Assembly: GCF_002259705.1 (NCBI RefSeq)
Contig: NZ_MWWT01000005.1
Span: 124,001-188,000, forward strand
DNA: 64,000 bases
Direction of reading: 5' to 3'
From: Alloscardovia macacae
Lineage (GTDB): Bacteria; Actinomycetota; Actinomycetes; Actinomycetales; Bifidobacteriaceae
Each line of letters starts with the position of its first letter. Positions within the stretch are counted from its first letter, which is position 1. Position numbers and translations under genes: made by a program. The notes beneath the pieces are model-generated. The model saw nothing but the letters and a program-made list of their open reading frames with translations. It was not told where the DNA came from and made no database searches. This document shows positions 59,739 through 64,000 of this stretch, piece after piece.

Positions 59739-62324
59739 ATGCCAGGAGCTAATCTCACACGCGTCGAAGCTCAGGAACGCGCCGGCGTCGTCTCGAACGT
59801 CCACTACGCGGTCCACCTCGACGTGAACCAGGGAGACACGGACTTCCGTAGCATCTCGACCATCACCTTCGACGCTCGCGAGGGTGCATCCACGTTCGTG
59901 GACCTCATCGCGAACACGGTCACGAGCATCGAGCTGAACGGCGAAAAGCTGGACCCAGCGACCGCATTCGTGGACCATCGCATCGAGCTGAGCGGACTGA
60001 AGGCGCAGAACACGCTCACCGTGGACGCGCTCGCACAGTACTCGCACACGGGTGAGGGCATGCACCGCAGCCTCGACCCGACGGACGGAAACGTCTACCT
60101 GTATACGCAGTTCGAAGTGCCAGATGCACGCCGCGTCTACGCTGTCTTCGACCAGCCAGACATTAAGGCGACCTTCGACTTTACAGTGGATGCTCCGGAG
60201 AACTGGGAAGTCATCTCCATCATGCCAGCGAACGAGCCAGTCTCACTCGGAGAGGGAAGCGGCGCGAAGCGCTGGACGTACCCGACCACCCCGAAGATGA
60301 GCTCGTACCTCACCGCCATCGTGGCAGGCCCATATGCCAGCTGGCACACTACGCACACTCTTTCGGATGGCCGCGTGGTGCCTATGGCCATCTACTCGCG
60401 CCAGGCTCTGAAGGACGCTATGGCGAAGGACGTGGACTACCTCTTCGACGTGACGAAGAAGGGCATGGACTTCTACGACGAGACCTGGGGCGTACCATAT
60501 CCATATGCGAAGTACGACCAGCTCTTCGTGCCAGAATATAACGCGGGTGCTATGGAGAACATCGGCACTGTGACCATTCGCGACTCGTACATCTTCGAGT
60601 CGAAGGTGACGGATGCTCTCTTCGAGCGTCGCGATGTGACCGTGCTCCACGAGCTGGCGCACATGTGGTTCGGCGACCTCGTGACCATGAAGTGGTGGAA
60701 CGACCTGTGGCTGAATGAATCCTTCGCGGAGTTTACCTCCACGCTGGCCACTGCAGAGACTACGCAGTGGCACGACGCGTGGGCCACCTTCGCGTCTGGC
60801 GAGAAGAGCTGGGGTCAGGCACAGGACGAGATGCCGACCACGCACCCTATCGTGGCGGAAATCAAGGACCTGCATGACACGGAGATTAACTTCGACGGCA
60901 TCACCTACGCAAAGGGTGCATCTGTCTTAAAGCAGCTCGTGGCGTACGTGGGCCGCAAGGAATTCTTCGCTGGCATTCATAACTACCTCGACAAGCACCA
61001 GTACTCGAACGCTACGCTGGCAGACTTGCTTGCTGAGCTCGAGGCGACCTCTGGCCGCGACCTGAAGAACTGGTCGAAGCAGTGGCTGGAGAACGCGGGT
61101 ATTAATACCATCACTTCGACCGTTACGACGGCTGAGGATGGCACCATCGAAGAAATGGTGCTCACCCAGACTGCTTCTGCGGACTATCCAGTGCTGCGTG
61201 ACCATCGCCTGGCTGTGGCCTTCTACGATGTAAACGAGGCAACTGGCCTCGTGGAGATGACCGAGCGCTTCGACCTCGACGTGACGGGCGAGCGCACGGT
61301 GGTCGAGGCTGTGGCGGGTAAGAAGCGTCCTGCCTTCATCATGGTGAACGAGGATGACCTCACGTACACGAAGCTGCGCTTCGACGCGGAGTCTCTCGAG
61401 TTTGCTCGACAGAACCTTTACCGCTTCTCGAGCGCGCTGACCCGCGCTGTGGTGTGGCTGAGCCTGTGGGATATGACTCGCGATGCGCAGTTCCCTGCTG
61501 TGGACTTCGTGGAAACGAGCCTGAAGGCACTCGGCACAGAGAAGGAATCCACCACCTTCCGCTATGCGCTTGCGCAGGTGGCTACGGCTACGGGGCACTA
61601 CGCTCCTGCTGCTCGCCGCGCATCCTTGAAGGTGGAAGTGGCTGAGGAGCTCTTCCGCCTCGCTCAGGCTGCCGATGCTGGCTCGGATGAGCAGTTCCAG
61701 CTCGTGACGGCATACCTGAATAACGGCTCGGATCCTGAGTTTGCTGAGCGTGCGGCTGGTTTGCTCTCTGGTTCGCTCGTCTTCGATGGCCTCGAGATAG
61801 ATAATAACTTCCGCTGGACCATCCTCATCGCGCAGGCAGCTGCTGGCGTGATAGGCGTGTCTGAAATCGATGCGGAGCTCGCTGCTCGCGACACCACGGA
61901 AAACCGCCAGTTTGCTGTGATGGCGAAGGCTGCTATCCCTACTGCTGAGGCGAAGGCCTGGGCATGGGAGCAGGCTCTGCATAACGATGAGCTGACGAAC
62001 TCCCAGCTGGAAAATGTGGCTGGTGGCTTCTCGATGAACTCTGACCCAGAGCTCTACGCTCCATACGTGGATAAGTATGCTGAGGTCATCGACTGGATTT
62101 GGGAGAATAAGACCTTCCACATGTCCGAGGCCCTCATGAGCGGTACCGCTCGCGGAACTGGCCTGTATCCGAGCTATGCAGATCCAGCGCGTTTGGTGGA
62201 AGTGGGAGAGGCGTGGATGGCCTCGCACGCGTCTGCTGATGCTGCGCTGCGCCGCATGGTGAACGAGAACCTCGACAGTTCCAAGCGCGTGCTGCGCGTC
62301 CAGCGCTATAACGAGGCTCTGTAA
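59739..62324 (+). CDS. pepN: Aminopeptidase N (M1 zinc metallopeptidase)
   Basis: Cytosolic broad-specificity aminopeptidase of 861 residues. The exopeptidase motif GAMEN lies near 268; the zinc site is H304-E305-L-A-H308 with the third ligand E327 in LNESFAEF. The N-terminal saddle domain and the C-terminal ERAP1-like helical domain are both present (LYRFSSALTRAVVWLSLWDMTRDAQ to the end), typical of actinobacterial PepN. AAAAGGAG precedes the ATG. A copy of the AATTGACA motif (59709-59716) lies in its short leader. A terminator follows the gene. Confidence 0.95.
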   Translation: MPGANLTRVEAQERAGVVSNVHYAVHLDVNQGDTDFRSISTITFDAREGASTFVDLIANTVTSIELNGEKLDPATAFVDHRIELSGLKAQNTLTVDALAQYSHTGEGMHRSLDPTDGNVYLYTQFEVPDARRVYAVFDQPDIKATFDFTVDAPENWEVISIMPANEPVSLGEGSGAKRWTYPTTPKMSSYLTAIVAGPYASWHTTHTLSDGRVVPMAIYSRQALKDAMAKDVDYLFDVTKKGMDFYDETWGVPYPYAKYDQLFVPEYNAGAMENIGTVTIRDSYIFESKVTDALFERRDVTVLHELAHMWFGDLVTMKWWNDLWLNESFAEFTSTLATAETTQWHDAWATFASGEKSWGQAQDEMPTTHPIVAEIKDLHDTEINFDGITYAKGASVLKQLVAYVGRKEFFAGIHNYLDKHQYSNATLADLLAELEATSGRDLKNWSKQWLENAGINTITSTVTTAEDGTIEEMVLTQTASADYPVLRDHRLAVAFYDVNEATGLVEMTERFDLDVTGERTVVEAVAGKKRPAFIMVNEDDLTYTKLRFDAESLEFARQNLYRFSSALTRAVVWLSLWDMTRDAQFPAVDFVETSLKALGTEKESTTFRYALAQVATATGHYAPAARRASLKVEVAEELFRLAQAADAGSDEQFQLVTAYLNNGSDPEFAERAAGLLSGSLVFDGLEIDNNFRWTILIAQAAAGVIGVSEIDAELAARDTTENRQFAVMAKAAIPTAEAKAWAWEQALHNDELTNSQLENVAGGFSMNSDPELYAPYVDKYAEVIDWIWENKTFHMSEALMSGTARGTGLYPSYADPARLVEVGEAWMASHASADAALRRMVNENLDSSKRVLRVQRYNEAL

Positions 62325-62364
62325 GGCATAGTTCGCCCTCGATTGAGCACACGTCGGGACACTT

Positions 62365-62404
62365 AACCTGCCGTCAGACTATGATGGTCTTTCGGCAGGT
62401 TTTT
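62365..62404 (+). terminator. Terminator after pepN
   Basis: AACCTGCCG (62365-62373) / CGGCAGGTT (62393-62401), a 9-bp stem with T5 at 62400-62404. Confidence 0.9.
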
Positions 62405-62429
62405 CTATAGAGCATTTTAAGGAGAGAAA

Positions 62430-63821
62430 ATGCCACGTTTATTCGGTACTGATGGTGTACGCGGTCTGGCAAATGGCCTTCTGACTGCGGATTTAGCCCT
62501 GAAAATGGGAGATGCTGCTGTGCGAGTCTTCGGAGATGACGAGCATGATGCGCAGGGAGGCCAGGGCTCGCACGATGGTACGAAAGGCCGTCAGCGTGCG
62601 CTCATAGGTCGCGACACGCGTGTCTCCGGAGACTTCCTTGCTTCAGCGCTGGCTGCGGGTATGAGCGCTGGTGGCTTCGACGTCATCGACGTAGGCATTC
62701 TGCCGACCCCGGGTGTGGCGTTCCTCACGTCCGTACTGAACGTGGAGATGGGTGCTGTGATATCTGCCTCGCATAACGCCATGCCGGATAATGGTATCAA
62801 ATTCTTTGCTCGTGGTGGATTTAAGCTTCCGGACGCGAAGGAAGACGAGATAGAGGAGATCCTCGGCACTGAGTGGAAGCGTCCGACGGGCGCTGGTGTA
62901 GGCCGCGTTTCGCACGATAACGTGACGGCTTCGAACCTGTACATAGACCACCTCGTGCAGTCCATCGCTCCTTCTGGTGAGCGCCCTCTGAAGGGGCTGC
63001 GTATCGTAGTAGACTGCGCGAATGGCGCGACGTCCGCGGTCGCACCGGAAGCGCTGCGCCGTGCGGGAGCAGATGTAGTGGTGATCAATGCTTCCCCAGA
63101 CGGATATAACATTAACGACCACGCAGGCTCTACACATCCAGAGCAGCTCCAGGCCATGGTAAAGGCATCTGATGCTGTCATGGGCGTAGCCTTCGATGGT
63201 GATGCAGACCGTTGCATAGCAGTCGATGAGGATGGTACCCTCGTAAACGGTGACCAGATTATGGGTATCCTCGCACGCGCGTACCAGCGTGAAGGAAAGC
63301 TGAAGGATAACACTCTCGTCATCACAGTGATGAGTAACCTCGGGCTCATCCTCGCCCTGAAGAAAATGGGCATTCAGACCGTGCAGACCGCAGTGGGTGA
63401 CCGCTACGTGCTCGAAAAGATGCTCGAAGGTGGGTACACTCTCGGGGGTGAACAGTCGGGGCACGTGATTAACCGCCAGTTCGCCACCACAGGCGATGGA
63501 ACTCTGACTGCCCTGTGCCTCGCGAATGAAGTGATGAAGTCCGGACACAGTCTTAAGGAGCTCGCTGCAGACTTCCCACAGCTGCCACAGCAGCTCGTGA
63601 ATGTGCCAAACGTGGATAAGATGGCTGCTGCCACGAACGAGGCAGTCCAGGCTGCTGTGCGTGCAGAAGAAGAGCTTCTCGGCGAGACAGGACGCGTACT
63701 TCTGCGCCCATCGGGAACTGAACCACTCGTACGTGTTATGGCTGAAGCTGCTACGCAAGAACAGGCAGATGCTGTGTGCGCGAGACTGGCTGATGTGGTA
63801 GCGCGAGAATTGGCACTATAA
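62430..63821 (+). CDS. glmM: Phosphoglucosamine mutase
   Basis: Converts glucosamine-6-phosphate to glucosamine-1-phosphate on the way to UDP-GlcNAc and peptidoglycan. 463 residues, complete. FGTDGVRG at 5-12; the phosphoserine S114 in ISASHNAMPDNG; the Mg site DGDADR (about 254); sugar-binding EQSGH (about 345); phosphate-binding RPSGTEPLVRVM (about 428). A Gly/His/Asp-rich insert (about 36-52, DDEHDAQGGQGSHDG) extends the first domain compared with E. coli. AAGGAG upstream; def follows after 30 nt. A copy of AATTGGCA overlaps the stop region (63808-63815). Confidence 0.95.
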   Translation: MPRLFGTDGVRGLANGLLTADLALKMGDAAVRVFGDDEHDAQGGQGSHDGTKGRQRALIGRDTRVSGDFLASALAAGMSAGGFDVIDVGILPTPGVAFLTSVLNVEMGAVISASHNAMPDNGIKFFARGGFKLPDAKEDEIEEILGTEWKRPTGAGVGRVSHDNVTASNLYIDHLVQSIAPSGERPLKGLRIVVDCANGATSAVAPEALRRAGADVVVINASPDGYNINDHAGSTHPEQLQAMVKASDAVMGVAFDGDADRCIAVDEDGTLVNGDQIMGILARAYQREGKLKDNTLVITVMSNLGLILALKKMGIQTVQTAVGDRYVLEKMLEGGYTLGGEQSGHVINRQFATTGDGTLTALCLANEVMKSGHSLKELAADFPQLPQQLVNVPNVDKMAAATNEAVQAAVRAEEELLGETGRVLLRPSGTEPLVRVMAEAATQEQADAVCARLADVVARELAL

Positions 63822-63851
63822 AAACTCTCACAAGAAGAAAGGAACGCGCAC

Positions 63852-64000
63852 ATGGCATGGACGAGCGCACACGTGAATAAAGAGTTCGACCGCGAAGTGC
63901 GGGCGCTGCTCTCGGATACTGACGAGGACGGAAACCTGCCCATCGTGCAGCTCGGCGAGCCCGTGCTGCGAATGCAGGCAGCGCAGTACGATGGCCAGCT
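63852..64000 (+). CDS. def: Peptide deformylase, 5' part only
   Basis: Removes the formyl group from nascent N-terminal methionine. Only the first 49 codons lie in the window. After a variable N-terminal extension (MAWTSAHVNKEFDREV...) the typical opening LPIVQLGEPVLRMQA is seen; the active-site motifs (GxGLAAxQ, EGCLS, HExxH) are beyond the edge. GAAAGGA lies upstream of the ATG. Identification rests on the opening motif. Confidence 0.75.
   Translation, partial: MAWTSAHVNKEFDREVRALLSDTDEDGNLPIVQLGEPVLRMQAAQYDGQ

Overview
The window is a chromosomal segment of a high-GC Gram-positive bacterium, most likely a member of the Bifidobacteriaceae (Bifidobacterium, Scardovia or a relative). The main evidence is one block running PucR-type regulator, bioY, birA, acetyl/propionyl-CoA carboxylase alpha and beta, and a single 3181-residue bacterial type I fatty acid synthase. 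An AdnAB-type helicase-nuclease pair, an RNase J with a basic tail and leaderless-looking promoters also fit an actinobacterium. The species cannot be fixed from the sequence alone.

Layout. 1-3.0 kb (minus): a transformation/DNA-processing operon yraN-comM-dprA, with dprA cut by the window edge. 3.2-9 kb: pyridoxal/pyridoxamine kinase, MetY (sulfur assimilation), a small membrane protein, a ROK regulator, a gene-free stretch rich in short repeats, and an orphan LuxR-type response regulator. 9-13.3 kb (plus): exonuclease-BRCT protein, prolyl aminopeptidase, proC, ychF. 13.5-29.7 kb: the biotin and fatty-acid block. BioY imports biotin, BirA attaches it to the carboxylase, the carboxylase makes malonyl-CoA and FAS-I uses it. 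AcpS at 40.2 kb is the expected enzyme for priming the FAS carrier domain.

30-38.8 kb: two tandem genes for very large wall-anchored surface proteins with LAxTG sorting signals. Each has a long G homopolymer (8 and 11 G) directly upstream of a -10-like hexamer, and the first carries a frameshift at an A5 run. This looks like a phase-variable adhesin locus and is the most interesting part of the window. 38.9-49 kb: iron-type alcohol dehydrogenase, acpS, a nicotinamidase-like remnant, and adnA-adnB. 49-54 kb: a membrane alpha/beta hydrolase coupled to an MprF-like aminoacyl-phosphatidylglycerol synthase. 54-64 kb: GNAT, MFS, dapB, dapA, rnj, pepN, glmM and the start of def.

Three DNA-level patterns cut across genes. 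The trinucleotides CAA/TTG are strongly depleted, including across codon boundaries. A plus-strand motif AATTGRCA recurs in coding and non-coding DNA in different reading frames. A 16-bp motif close to GGGCYGAAATGCAAAA recurs around the hydrolase-mprF operon. Two patches (about 30.0-32.2 kb and 44.1-44.96 kb) lack the CAA/TTG signature and look imported.
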